NCBI GenBank assembly: GCA_011526565.1
Contig: WYBL01000086.1
Location: 86,219 to 150,218 of the forward strand
Source of the DNA: Acidobacteriota bacterium
GTDB lineage: Bacteria > Acidobacteriota > Vicinamibacteria > Fen-336
DNA length: 64,000 nt
Direction: 5' to 3'
Below the pieces are notes generated by a model. The model was not told the DNA's origin and made no database searches. It worked only from the letters and a program-made list of their open reading frames with translations. Positions within the stretch are counted from its first letter, which is position 1. Every line of letters begins with the position of its first letter. Of this stretch, positions 54,745-62,515 are shown in pieces. Made by a program: the position numbers and the translations under genes.

Positions 54745-55269
54745 TCACCTTTCCTGCGGCGCCGCATCGCCAGAAGCCGGCGAGGAGCCGAGTTCCGACT
54801 CGCGCCACAGCAGCTCGAGCGGCGTAACCGTGCGGCCTTCGATCTGAGAGCGTGTGGCCGCGAGTCGGCCGAGCAGGTTGCCGAGCCGTTCCCTGGCCGT
54901 CTGCAAGTCGGGCACGGTCTCCAGAACGGGGATCTGAGAGTCCCAGTCGAGGTAATTGCGGGCGAGGAGCGACAGCGCGTTGACGCTCCCGGCCAGCGGC
55001 GAACCGCGCAGGCCGCGGCGCCGGATCAGCCGGCGAAGGTCGAGGCGGTTGAGGGCGTGCCCTGATGCGACCTCGTCGCGGAAGCGGGTGAGCTGCGCCG
55101 GGTCCTCGAGGGCCCGGGGCGGGAGGGGAAGGCCTCGGATGATCTCCTCCTCGGTGGCGCCGACCCGCGCGGCGGCGCTCACTCTTCGCCAGGGGATGCG
55201 CGGCGAGGCCTTCCCCGGGCGCCCGCTTCCGGGCCGGCGGCCACCGCTCCGTCCCTTCGTGCCTGGCAT
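54745..55269 (-). CDS. terminase small-subunit-like protein (tentative)
   Basis: The 174-residue protein starts with the basic segment MPGTKGRSGGRRPGSGRPGK, a hallmark N-terminus of many phage small terminase subunits and related DNA-binding proteins, followed by an HTH-like helical part (ARVGATEEEIIRGLPLPP). The later helices (NALSLLARNYLDWDSQIP) are less clear. The ATG at 55269 was preferred over 55329. If correct it would select DNA for packaging, but no large terminase is present in the element. Confidence 0.5.
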   Translation of the reverse strand: MPGTKGRSGGRRPGSGRPGKASPRIPWRRVSAAARVGATEEEIIRGLPLPPRALEDPAQLTRFRDEVASGHALNRLDLRRLIRRRGLRGSPLAGSVNALSLLARNYLDWDSQIPVLETVPDLQTARERLGNLLGRLAATRSQIEGRTVTPLELLWRESELGSSPASGDAAPQER

Positions 55270-55394
55270 CAGGCGCCGTCCGCAAGTCGAGAAATCAAAT
55301 CGCCCGCAACTGGCGCGGGCGAGGGCCACCTTGCGGGGGTCCAGAACCGGTGTTTTTGGGGGGCGTGAGTCAGATGAGGCGCGCTCTTCGGCCG

Positions 55395-55425
55395 GGGGGG
55401 TGTGCTGGTCAAAAAAACACCCCCC
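55395..55425. terminator. G-tract hairpin next to the 126-residue gene, possible terminator
   Basis: GGGGGGTGT (55395-55403) pairs with ACACCCCCC (55417-55425), a 9-bp stem with an A-rich loop that is a T-run on the minus strand. It lies 6 nt beyond the stop of the minus-strand gene at 55431. The T-run sits in the loop rather than after the stem, so termination is uncertain. The rest of 55270-55430 contains short G and C tracts and no gene. Confidence 0.4.
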
Positions 55426-55430
55426 ACCCC

Positions 55431-55811
55431 TCAGGCTCGGCCGGCGGCGGGCCCCAGGCTCGCGCGGAGCATCGCGAGCTCGTCGATCAACCGGCGAGCG
55501 GCCCGGATGTCCAACAGGATGGCCGCTACCGCGTGGTCCCGGTCCATGTGGTACTCGCGATCGCCCACGAGCACGATCGTGCTCGACAGGCCGGCGGCCG
55601 TGGCCAGGGCCACGCGCAGCCGGTTGACCGCGGCGGAAGCCGTCTCGGTCTCGCTGGCGATCGCCGCGGCGGAGTCCTCGACGGCGGCGCCGTCTCCGGC
55701 CTCGAGAGCACGCTCGACGGCCGCCTGCGCCCGCTTCAGCAGGCCCTGCGACGTGAGGGCGTAGCCCAGCACCACGACGCCGACAGGGCCCTGCTCCGCT
55801 GCTTCCGTCAC
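55431..55811 (-). CDS. hypothetical protein of the element's morphogenesis-like cluster
   Basis: The 126-residue protein is alanine-rich and helical (LLKRAQAAVERALEAG, ETETASAAVNRLRVALATAAG) with a short central strand pair (TIVLVGDREYHMDRDH). It resembles no family I know. Its GTG start overlaps the stop of the upstream protease gene (GTGA), so it should be co-translated. In phages such a place often holds a scaffold or head-decoration protein. Confidence 0.55.
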   Translation of the reverse strand: MTEAAEQGPVGVVVLGYALTSQGLLKRAQAAVERALEAGDGAAVEDSAAAIASETETASAAVNRLRVALATAAGLSSTIVLVGDREYHMDRDHAVAAILLDIRAARRLIDELAMLRASLGPAAGRA

Positions 55812-57124
55812 GCCCACCTGGCCTCGCGCTGCGTCTTCTCGGCTGCGACCAGGTCGGGGCGGAGCCGGCAGGCCTCGGCGAAGCAGGCGGGCTCGGAGTC
55901 CAGGCCCGGGCCCGTGCCGATCATCGCCCGCGCGAGGGCCCGCAGCTTGCCGAAAGCCGGCGTCTCGTTCGGGCTGGCCACAGCCGGCGGGGTAGGCACC
56001 GGCAAAGCCCACCTGGCCTCGCGCTCCGTCTTCTCGGCCGCGACGAGGTCGGGCCGGCGCCGGCAGGCCTCGGACAAGCAGGAGTACTCCGAGTCCAGGC
56101 CCGGGCCCGTCCCCTTCAGCGATCGCGCCAGGGCTGCGAGCTGCTCGAGCGCAGCCGCTGCCGTGGGCGGCGGCGCCGGCGTGGTGGTGGTGGTGGTGGT
56201 GTCGCTGCTGACCACTCGCGCCGGCGCGGTCCGATCCGCGGCGGCAGGCCCCGGGACCCGCGCGCCGGCGACCGACGAGCGGCCCGACCCGGCGACCTGG
56301 CCGCGCTGCCGCGCGTCCTCGAGCGCGTCCGCCTCGTCGTTGACGATCGCGTCCACCAACCCGCGCTGCTGTGCGTCGCGGCCCAACCAGGTCTGCCCGG
56401 TGTGCCAGGCGTCCGCGTGCGCGCGTGGCACGCCGCGCCCGAGTGCGACGTCCGACACGAACAGCTCGCCGGCCTCGCGAATCGAGCGCGTGAACTCGGC
56501 GAGGTGCTCCGGCAGGAGCGGCGCCCCGGGGGCTCCTGCGCCCTTGAGCGGCGGCGCCGACGAAACGACGTGCACCTTGACGCCCTGCTGCTCCATCGCC
56601 CCGGAGGTGTCCTCGACCACCGCGAACACCCCGATGCACCCGACACCGGCCGCCGCGGTCGTCAGGATCGCGGAGGCTCCGGAAATCGCCCAGTAGGCGG
56701 CGGAGGCCGCGAGGTCGTCCACGAACGCCGTGAGGGGCTTCCGCTCCGCGAACGCGCGAACGTCCTTGGCGAGCGCCGGCAGCCCCCGCAGGTAGCCGCC
56801 GGGGCTGTCGACGATGACCAGCGCGGAGTGGATCTTGGGGTCGCGCAGCGCCTCCCTGAGGCCCTGCCGCGCGGCGACCGTTGACGTCTCCTGGAAGAAG
56901 GCGCCGAAGGACGTGGGGTGCTTCACGAACGTCCCGCCCCACTGGAAGACGGCGACCCCGTCGACGGCACGGTAGGGCGGCGCCGGCGGCGCCGACGACG
57001 TCGCGGCGGCAGCGGCCTTCAGCTGGGTGAGGTCGACGCTCCGGTAGGCGTCCACGAGGCCCGGGAACGTCGTGGGCTCGACGGCCCAGAGCCCGAACAG
57101 CTCGTCAGGGCGGCAGGCTCTCAT
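55808..57124 (-). CDS. S49/SppA-like protease (prohead-protease type) with duplicated C-terminal motif
   Basis: Residues 55-290 form an S49 peptidase domain: VAVFQWGG, VIVDSPGGYLRGL (106-115), DDLAASAAYWAISGA with candidate nucleophile Ser141, and GCIGVFAVVED. Phages use this fold to cleave scaffold and capsid precursors. The tail after a Thr-Pro linker has two near-identical 36-residue units of pattern GTGPGLDSE-xx-C-xx-EACR-x-RPDLVAAEKT (codons at 56006-56113 and 55811-55918). The full protein has 438 residues. ATG 57124 overlaps the upstream coiled-coil gene by 4 nt. Confidence 0.8.
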   Translation of the reverse strand: MRACRPDELFGLWAVEPTTFPGLVDAYRSVDLTQLKAAAAATSSAPPAPPYRAVDGVAVFQWGGTFVKHPTSFGAFFQETSTVAARQGLREALRDPKIHSALVIVDSPGGYLRGLPALAKDVRAFAERKPLTAFVDDLAASAAYWAISGASAILTTAAAGVGCIGVFAVVEDTSGAMEQQGVKVHVVSSAPPLKGAGAPGAPLLPEHLAEFTRSIREAGELFVSDVALGRGVPRAHADAWHTGQTWLGRDAQQRGLVDAIVNDEADALEDARQRGQVAGSGRSSVAGARVPGPAAADRTAPARVVSSDTTTTTTTPAPPPTAAAALEQLAALARSLKGTGPGLDSEYSCLSEACRRRPDLVAAEKTEREARWALPVPTPPAVASPNETPAFGKLRALARAMIGTGPGLDSEPACFAEACRLRPDLVAAEKTQREARWA

Positions 57125-57645
57125 CGCCCGCTCTCCTTGCCGTCGCCACGCGAGCACCGGGCGAGGGCCGAACCGGTCCGGCCCGCCCGCTCGAGGATCG
57201 CGTTCTGCAGCCCGCGCCGTGCCGGCAGCTTGTCCATGCCGCTCCGAAGCTGGACGAGTTCGCGGTTGAGGTCCTTGATGCGGTCCTCGATGAGGATTCG
57301 CTCGTTCTCGATCCGTCGCAGCTCGTTGACACGATCGCTGAGAGCAGCGGCCTCGGCAGCGATCTGTTCGATTCGCTCCATCGACCTGGCCTCGATCTCG
57401 TCCAGTTCCCGGAGCCGGATCTCCGCGCGCACCTTCTGCCGCGCCGACGCGGTGGCGTGGTCGAACAGGCGTTCGATGTAGCCGTTCCGCTCCATCGACT
57501 CCACGTTCGCCCACTCGTCCGCGAGCACCAGGTCGCCCGGACGGTGCATGCCGTCGCCCTGAATCGCGCGCCGAACCACGTGCGTCGGCGCGAGCGCCTC
57601 CTCTTCCGAGGCCTTCGCCAACTCGACCTGACTTCCCTTCGCCAT
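57121..57645 (-). CDS. coiled-coil protein upstream of the S49 protease
   Basis: The protein of 174 residues has a long central coiled coil (KVRAEIRLRELDEIEARSMERIEQIAAEAAALSDRVNELRR in pieces, roughly residues 70-145). The N-terminus is acidic and the C-terminus basic with LQNAILERAG. No enzyme motif is present. Coupled by ATGA to the protease gene, it could be a scaffold, or a regulator of the protease. ATG 57645 is preceded by TGGAGA. Confidence 0.6.
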   Translation of the reverse strand: MAKGSQVELAKASEEEALAPTHVVRRAIQGDGMHRPGDLVLADEWANVESMERNGYIERLFDHATASARQKVRAEIRLRELDEIEARSMERIEQIAAEAAALSDRVNELRRIENERILIEDRIKDLNRELVQLRSGMDKLPARRGLQNAILERAGRTGSALARCSRGDGKESGR

Positions 57646-57736
57646 TGCGTCTCCAGTCTTCGTGTCGAAGGGCCGGGGCACACTCCGAGGGAAGGAAGCC
57701 AAGCCAAACCACGCCCGTTAGATCGGCCCCGGCCCT

Positions 57737-58420
57737 TCAGCCTGAAGCTTCCGGCGAGCTCGTGGGGCGGCGGGAGGGTTTGCCCCACTTTTTCTTTCCG
57801 CGGGCGCGCCGAAGCTGCGCCCTGACTGCCTCCGGCGTCAGCCCCTGAGCTCGCGCGATCACGTTCGCCCGGGCCCTCTCCGACAGCTGCGCGTCCCGGC
57901 GCATGCGGGAGTCCAGCGCGAAGAGTTCGAGCCGGGTCACCTTCTCAGCTGTCCGCCGGGCGGCGCCGCGCCGGCCGCCGTTCCGCACCTTGTGCCCGAT
58001 GAGGGCCAGGGGGAGCAGCGTCTCGACGGCCCGGGCTGCGCCGATGGCAGCGGCGAGCCTCAGGGGGTCGCGTTGCTCGATAGCGTGGGACACGTGCCAC
58101 GCGCACCACTCCGCCGAGCCTTCTGGGCCGGGAGCCGTCGCAGTTCCTACAGTGGGGCCGCAACCCTGGCCGAGCTCGAGGGCGAGGCTGTTGGCCTGCG
58201 CGGAGAGACCGAGTGACCGGAGCACGTCGACATCCTCAAGCCGGGCGCGGCGGGGAGGCTCGGGAAACGGGGCGAGCACAGAGCGGCGCGACGCAACCCA
58301 GGCCCGGGCTGCTTCCGGGCCGATCGGGGGTGCGAAGAGTCCGGAGAGCTTCCAGGGAGCCGCGCATTCCGGGGCTTCACAGCCTGCCCCCTGCACTCTT
58401 GGCACCCTGGCACCCTTCAC
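57737..58420 (-). CDS. hypothetical protein of the element
   Basis: The 227-residue protein is rich in Ala, Arg and Pro, mainly helical, with a C-terminal basic tail (RARGKKKWGKPSRRP) and an HTH-like helix pair (ANVIARAQGLTPEAVRAQLRRA). A DNA-binding role is possible. It starts at GTG 58420. The first codons run through part of the repeated CTTGGCAC/GTGCCAAG region. No family is recognised. Confidence 0.5.
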   Translation of the reverse strand: MKGARVPRVQGAGCEAPECAAPWKLSGLFAPPIGPEAARAWVASRRSVLAPFPEPPRRARLEDVDVLRSLGLSAQANSLALELGQGCGPTVGTATAPGPEGSAEWCAWHVSHAIEQRDPLRLAAAIGAARAVETLLPLALIGHKVRNGGRRGAARRTAEKVTRLELFALDSRMRRDAQLSERARANVIARAQGLTPEAVRAQLRRARGKKKWGKPSRRPTSSPEASG

Positions 58421-58504
58421 GGGCGAAGGCCTCGCACGTCCGCACTGAGGCGGCCCGTTCCCATCTGTGCCAAGAGTGCCAAGGGGGCCAAGAGTGCCAA
58501 GGGG
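58394..58504. repeat. iteron-like repeats (GTGCCAAG motifs)
   Basis: CACTCTTGGCAC (58394-58405) and its exact inverse GTGCCAAGAGTG (58467-58478) flank the start of the gene at 58420. Beyond, an 18-bp unit (GCCAAGAGTGCCAAGGGG) is repeated in tandem at 58469-58486 and 58487-58504. The repeats lie immediately beyond the 3' end of the RecA-like ATPase gene. They may be iterons, a replication origin or an operator. Confidence 0.55.
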
Positions 58505-58523
58505 GCCACAGGGGTACCCGGGC

Positions 58524-59591
58524 TCACGCAGGGCGGCGATCGGTGCACCTGGAGCTTGAACAGCCGCCGGCGGGCCAAGTTGTCCACGTCCCGTTCGGGC
58601 CGTCCTTGTGCGAGTGGTTGCCGAGTGCCTTCTTCGCGCGCTTGAGAGTGCGGATGGAGACCCCGGCCGCCTTGGCCTCCTTCTCGAGGGCGGCCGACAG
58701 CATCGGCCCGAGGGCCAGTGCCTGAGACAGGAAGTCCTTCGCGTCGTCCAGGGCTCCCGGCTCCTCGTCGGGCCGCGGGCCGGCCAGCAGCTGGCCCGGG
58801 GTGTGCTCGGTCTCGCCCTCCCACGACACCCGGGCGGTTTCGTTCTCCGTCACGATCCGGAAGGCGAGCGCCGGCACCGGCGCGGCCAGGTTGCACTTGG
58901 ACACGGCCAGGACTCGGCGGCCGTCGTCGTCGGGGTCCCGGGCAACGAGCAGGACCGCGCGCGCAGCGGCCGTGATGCCGATGCTCCCGCCGCCGCGATA
59001 CAGGGCGTTGCCGCCGGCGCTCTTGTTGAGGTGCCGAACGGCCAGGATGGTGGCCCCCCCGTCCTCGGCCAACCGCGACAGCGGGCCCAGCACCCGGCGG
59101 ATATCTTGGTCCTTGTGCGACTCGGCGCTGCCGAGGTAGGCCATCAGCGGATCGATCACGACCAGCGCCACGTCGAGGTTCCGGATCATCTTGCGGAGGG
59201 AGTCAAGGTGCTCCGGGTCTCCGAGGTCGAACGGAACCCGCTCGTGCTGAGGGAGCGCGAAGACCCGGGCCAGGTCGGCGCCCGCGGCCTCGACCCTCGG
59301 CCGAAGCGTGTCCGCGATGCCGTCCTCAGCGGACACCAGCAGAACGCTGCCAGGCGAGCGCCCGATCTCCTCGCCTGGCATCGACTCGCCCCGTGAAACA
59401 CGCGCTGCCAGGTCCGCGGTCAGCGTCGTCTTCCCTACGCCGGGGTCGCCATCGAGGATCGTGAGCTTCCCGCGAGGGATGCGACCCGGCCAGAGCCAGG
59501 CGACCCGCTCGGGCTGCACGTCGATCAAGCGCACGACCTCGAACGACGGCGGCGCCGACCCGACGAAATCAGCGACGAGGTCGGCGTTCAT
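58524..59591 (-). CDS. RecA-like replicative ATPase (RepA/DnaB-type, AAA_25)
   Basis: The 355-residue protein has Walker A GDPGVGKTT (48-56), Walker B VALVVIDPLMAYLG, and AVRHLNKSAGGNALYRGGGSIG with the sensor-like arginine. These are typical of AAA_25/RepA helicase-like ATPases found with primases in mobile elements. The C-terminal 100 residues hold a winged-helix-like part (SAALEKEAKAAGVSIRTLKRAKKALG). It likely acts in element replication. No primase gene is adjacent. Confidence 0.82.
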   Translation of the reverse strand: MNADLVADFVGSAPPSFEVVRLIDVQPERVAWLWPGRIPRGKLTILDGDPGVGKTTLTADLAARVSRGESMPGEEIGRSPGSVLLVSAEDGIADTLRPRVEAAGADLARVFALPQHERVPFDLGDPEHLDSLRKMIRNLDVALVVIDPLMAYLGSAESHKDQDIRRVLGPLSRLAEDGGATILAVRHLNKSAGGNALYRGGGSIGITAAARAVLLVARDPDDDGRRVLAVSKCNLAAPVPALAFRIVTENETARVSWEGETEHTPGQLLAGPRPDEEPGALDDAKDFLSQALALGPMLSAALEKEAKAAGVSIRTLKRAKKALGNHSHKDGPNGTWTTWPAGGCSSSRCTDRRPA

Positions 59592-60004
59592 GCTGTCCTC
59601 TCCGCGTCCGCTCGCCACTTGGCCGCGGCTTCCTCGCGGGCCGTCCAAGCCTCCGACTCGCGCCAGCGGGCCCGCTCCGCGGCCACCTCTGCCTGTTCGG
59701 CCTTGCCGGCGTCGACGGCCTCGGAGAGCACCCTTCGAAGCAGAGGCGCAAGCCGCGCCCTGGCCCTGTGGTCGGTCGAGTAGAGAAGGGCGACGACCAA
59801 CTGCGCGAACGCGCGGACGAAGGACCACGCGGGCTCTGGAACGTGGACTCTGTCGGGGTCGAGGTGCTCGAGCGCGCGGGTTGCCCGCTCGAGCACCTCG
59901 CCACGCTCGCGGGCCTTCGCCTCGAGCAGCCGACCCGCGGCCTCCGGGAGCAGGAAGCCGGCCTCCGTTGCTTCGCGCACGAAGTCCGGGGTCTCGAGCT
60001 TCAC
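59588..60004 (-). CDS. helical hypothetical protein preceding the ATPase
   Basis: The 138-residue protein is almost all helix with Arg/Ala/Glu-rich stretches (LLEAKARERGEVLERATRALEHL, AEQAEVAAERARWRESEAW). No family is recognised. The GTG start (60004) overlaps the previous stop (GTGA), and the stop overlaps the ATPase start by 4 nt, so the three genes form one translational unit. GAGGTG lies about 5 nt upstream. Confidence 0.55.
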   Translation of the reverse strand: MKLETPDFVREATEAGFLLPEAAGRLLEAKARERGEVLERATRALEHLDPDRVHVPEPAWSFVRAFAQLVVALLYSTDHRARARLAPLLRRVLSEAVDAGKAEQAEVAAERARWRESEAWTAREEAAAKWRADAERTA

Positions 60005-60264
60005 GAGTTCACCTCGGCGCTCGACGGGTCCGTAACCTGCTCGCGGTCCAGGAGGCCCCGCTTGAGGACTTCCTCGAGCACGACAGCCAAGAGGCGGCGC
60101 GCCGTCCGGGGGTTGCGTGTGCACTGCGGGAGCCGGCGCCGGCGTCGGGTGCCACCGTTGAGGCCCCGCTGCGGCGCTGCGGGTGCTACCCTTCCATCCA
60201 GTTCCCCGGTCGTCCACGCCGCGGAGGCCCCGCCAGGCCCCGCGGCTTTCTGTTCCCTCGGCAT
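60001..60264 (-). CDS. short Arg/Pro-rich hypothetical protein
   Basis: The 87-residue protein starts with MPREQKAAGPGGASAAW and has a basic centre (GGTRRRRRLPQCTRNPRTARR), followed by a helix (LLAVVLEEVLKRGLLDREQ). It lies 4 nt from the AlpA-like gene and overlaps the next gene by 4 nt. It is not assigned to a family; its position between regulator and ATPase suggests an early-function gene. Confidence 0.45.
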   Translation of the reverse strand: MPREQKAAGPGGASAAWTTGELDGRVAPAAPQRGLNGGTRRRRRLPQCTRNPRTARRLLAVVLEEVLKRGLLDREQVTDPSSAEVNS

Positions 60265-60268
60265 TGCG

Positions 60269-60496
60269 TCAGGCCGCGACGACCTGCGAGGTGGAGCGGC
60301 GGGCCGTCGCCGTGGCCCATGCGTCGAGGGCCTCGCGGCGATAGACCACACGACGGCCGATCTTGCAGAACTCCGGGCCCGTCCCCTTCACGCGCCAGGC
60401 CTCGAGGGTCTTGGGCGACACCAGCGGCGCGCCGTTTTCGTCCACGCCGAGGTAGCGGGCCGCGCCCGTCGTGCTCAGGTAAGGCGAGTCTTCCAT
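60269..60496 (-). CDS. AlpA/excisionase-like HTH regulator
   Basis: The 75-residue protein is a single winged-helix HTH_17-like domain: YLSTTGAARYLGVDE, VSPKTLEAWRVKGTGPEFCKIGRRVVYRREALDAWATATA. AlpA and Xis proteins of this class bind DNA to control excision or early transcription in integrative elements. An SD GGAGGAGAC precedes the ATG at 60496. It is followed by the presumed replication genes and preceded by a palindrome at 60506-60533. Confidence 0.8.
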   Translation of the reverse strand: MEDSPYLSTTGAARYLGVDENGAPLVSPKTLEAWRVKGTGPEFCKIGRRVVYRREALDAWATATARRSTSQVVAA

Positions 60497-60505
60497 GTCT
60501 CCTCC

Positions 60506-60533
60506 ATGCGCCGCGCTGTTTCGCGCGGCTCAT
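60506..60533. promoter_or_regulatory. near-perfect palindrome upstream of the AlpA-like gene
   Basis: ATG-c-GCCGCGC and GCGCGGC-t-CAT are inverted around the 6-nt centre TGTTTC, with one mismatch. It starts 10 nt upstream of the AlpA-like ATG. It could be an operator for the HTH protein or an RNA hairpin controlling its translation. Confidence 0.5.
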
Positions 60534-60553
60534 GGGGAAACCTAGGGACTTGT

Positions 60554-60597
60554 CACGGCAAGAAAAGGCCTGCGACCTAGCGGGGTTTCTTGCCGTG
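60554..60597. terminator. 12-bp inverted repeat at the end of the hypothetical gene
   Basis: CACGGCAAGAAA (60554-60565) is the exact inverse of TTTCTTGCCGTG (60586-60597). The right arm lies in the last codons of the minus-strand gene ending at 60577; the left arm lies beyond its stop. It may be a transcription attenuator between the integrase-side and regulator-side genes. No T-run follows. Confidence 0.5.
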
Positions 60598-61104
60598 AGC
60601 TGTCGGAGCGAAGTGCGATGCGGCGAGCCACCACGCGGCCACGTCCCGGACCAGTGAACGCGGGCTCAACCCGATGTCCGCAAGAGCCTCCGCAACGGCG
60701 GCCTTGCGGCCCACACGGCCCGGTTGTCCCTTCTTCGATACCAGGGTCCTGATGGCGCCGCCCCTGAGCAGTCGGACCGTCACCGCGGGCCGGCTTCGAT
60801 GGAGCCGTTCGCTCTCGGCAAGGTGCTTCAGCATTCGGTCTCCCTCGGGGAGAAGTCCAAGCCGGTTCAGGCGGAGCACTGCGGCTCTGGCCCGCCGGAG
60901 GCGCGTCGCCACGTGTCGTCGTAGCAGGTCGACCCTTGCATCGATGACGCTCCGCGCCACGGCGCCAGGATCGATGCTGGCCTGGCGGAGCACTGCATCA
61001 AGATCCCTCAGGCTCACGCCGGAGTCGAGGACGCGACGAAAGAGCCCGGCGTCTTCCTCGAGGAGCCGATCACTGGGCGACGCTGAGGACACGATCGCCA
61101 TCAT
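60577..61104 (-). CDS. hypothetical protein coupled to integrase
   Basis: The 175-residue protein is helical and Arg/Leu-rich (ARVDLLRRHVATRLRRARAAVLRLNRLG, HLAESERLHRSRP). The ATG at 61104 overlaps the integrase stop by one base (TGATG), so it is co-translated with the integrase. No motif is recognised; it may help recombination or act as a repressor, but this is only from position. Confidence 0.55.
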   Translation of the reverse strand: MMAIVSSASPSDRLLEEDAGLFRRVLDSGVSLRDLDAVLRQASIDPGAVARSVIDARVDLLRRHVATRLRRARAAVLRLNRLGLLPEGDRMLKHLAESERLHRSRPAVTVRLLRGGAIRTLVSKKGQPGRVGRKAAVAEALADIGLSPRSLVRDVAAWWLAASHFAPTAHGKKPR

Positions 61105-62444
61105 CAGGCCGAGCGCTTGGCGTTCCGGCGCTTCGCCGGCTTGAGCTTCATGGCCGCGGCGAGCCGCTCCGCGACCGCGTCGGATGCGGCCTTCAACGGG
61201 TCCGCGCTGAGGTGCGCGTACCGCTTCGTGGTCTCCGCCGTGGTGTGCCCAAGCAGCGCCCCGATCACCGGAAGGCTCTGGCCGCTCGCGGCAGCTACGC
61301 TCGCGAACGAGTGCCGCAGGTCGTGAAGCCTCACGTCTTCGATGCCCGCGCCGCGGCGCACCTCCTGCCAGACCTGTTCCACTCCCCAGAGCGTGAGGGG
61401 CTTGCCGATGCGGCCGCCCACGATGACGTGGGGGTTGCCATCGATGCGCGGCAGGTCCTTGAGCAGCTTGCGCGCCGGCGCGGGGAGCATGATGGTCTTC
61501 GCGCCGGTCTTGCTGTCGGGGAGCCGTGCTGTCCCCGCCTCGAGGTTCACCTCTTCCCACTTCAGCCCGAGGACTTCGCCGGCGCGCGCCCCCGTGAAGA
61601 TCAGCAGCTGCACGGCAGCGAGCCCGTACGGCGTGACGGCGCCGGCCTTCTTCAGCTTGGCGATCGCCTCTCCGACCAGCGCGAGCTCGGCCGCCGAGAG
61701 GAAGCGCTCGCGCTTTGTTTCCTTGAACCGGTCGACGTGGCGGCAAGGGTTCGAACCCGCGACGCGGAGACCCCAGCGCTCGCCCATCGTGAACATGTGG
61801 GAGAGCAGAGAAAGGGCGCGGTTCGCGCGCGTCGGCGTGTCTCTCCAGGACAGGTGGAACCGGGCAACGTGTGCCGTCGTCACGGCGTCGAGCTTCAGTG
61901 GCCCGAGTGCAGCGAGGATCGTGCGCTGCTTCTTCTTCGAGGGCGAGGCTTCCTCCGCACCCTCTGGCTTCTTGGGCACCCGGAGACCGAGCAACGACCG
62001 TTCTTCGATCACGGTTCGCGGCTTCTTGTGAGCCTCCGCGTAGTCGGCCAGGTAGCGGGGCGCGAACTCCGCCAGCGTCGGCGTCAGCTTGCCCAGGTCG
62101 CGAGCCTCGGCAGGGTCCCGTCCGCTCGCCTGAACGCCGAGGTGCTCGAGCGCCTTGGCGCGGGCGGTGTCAGGGGTCCACGGTCTGCCGTCCGGGGCAA
62201 CGTCCCCGTGTGCCCCGATCGAGACCCATCGCTGCCGGCCACCGGTCCAGAGCCGGACCACGTACTGCTTCCTGCAGCCCGCGCGCACGCGCACACCGAA
62301 GGCAGGCTGCTCGCTGTCCCACTGGACGTACTCGCCGCGCTCAGGAATCGCGAGGGCCTTCACGATCTCGACCGTGAGGCGCCGAGGCTGCCGCCCCGTT
62401 GCACCGCGGACGCCGCGCCTCCTGTCGCCCCCGTGTTCCTGCAT
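61104..62444 (-). CDS. P4-type tyrosine integrase of element 1
   Basis: The 446-residue integrase has an N-terminal arm-binding DUF4102-like domain (FGVRVRAGCRKQYVVRLW), a core-binding helical domain and the catalytic part with Arg in TGARAGEVLGLKWEEV, HDLRHSFAS, LLGHTTAETT and the nucleophilic Tyr in KRYAHLS. It inserts and excises the element at the tRNA-Arg attachment site 140 nt upstream. The C-terminal tail is basic (KLKPAKRRNAKRS). Confidence 0.93.
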   Translation of the reverse strand: MQEHGGDRRRGVRGATGRQPRRLTVEIVKALAIPERGEYVQWDSEQPAFGVRVRAGCRKQYVVRLWTGGRQRWVSIGAHGDVAPDGRPWTPDTARAKALEHLGVQASGRDPAEARDLGKLTPTLAEFAPRYLADYAEAHKKPRTVIEERSLLGLRVPKKPEGAEEASPSKKKQRTILAALGPLKLDAVTTAHVARFHLSWRDTPTRANRALSLLSHMFTMGERWGLRVAGSNPCRHVDRFKETKRERFLSAAELALVGEAIAKLKKAGAVTPYGLAAVQLLIFTGARAGEVLGLKWEEVNLEAGTARLPDSKTGAKTIMLPAPARKLLKDLPRIDGNPHVIVGGRIGKPLTLWGVEQVWQEVRRGAGIEDVRLHDLRHSFASVAAASGQSLPVIGALLGHTTAETTKRYAHLSADPLKAASDAVAERLAAAMKLKPAKRRNAKRSA

Positions 62445-62462
62445 CGCGTGACCCCCGCTTCA

Positions 62463-62483
62463 TGGTGAGGAATTGGTGAGGAA
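62463..62483 (+). repeat. candidate integrase arm sites near attR (two TGGTGAGGAA repeats)
   Basis: TGGTGAGGAA at 62463-62472 and TTGGTGAGGAA at 62473-62483 match the pair near attL in sequence, spacing and orientation. They lie between the integrase start and attR. Farther right, CTCACCATGACTCGCG (62555-62570) is an inverted version of the attL-side arm region. The remaining gap holds only an AT-rich stretch with CCCCATTAAATACGGGG. Confidence 0.6.
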
Positions 62484-62515
62484 CTTCGTTCGGTGCTGAT
62501 GGTACTACTACAGAG

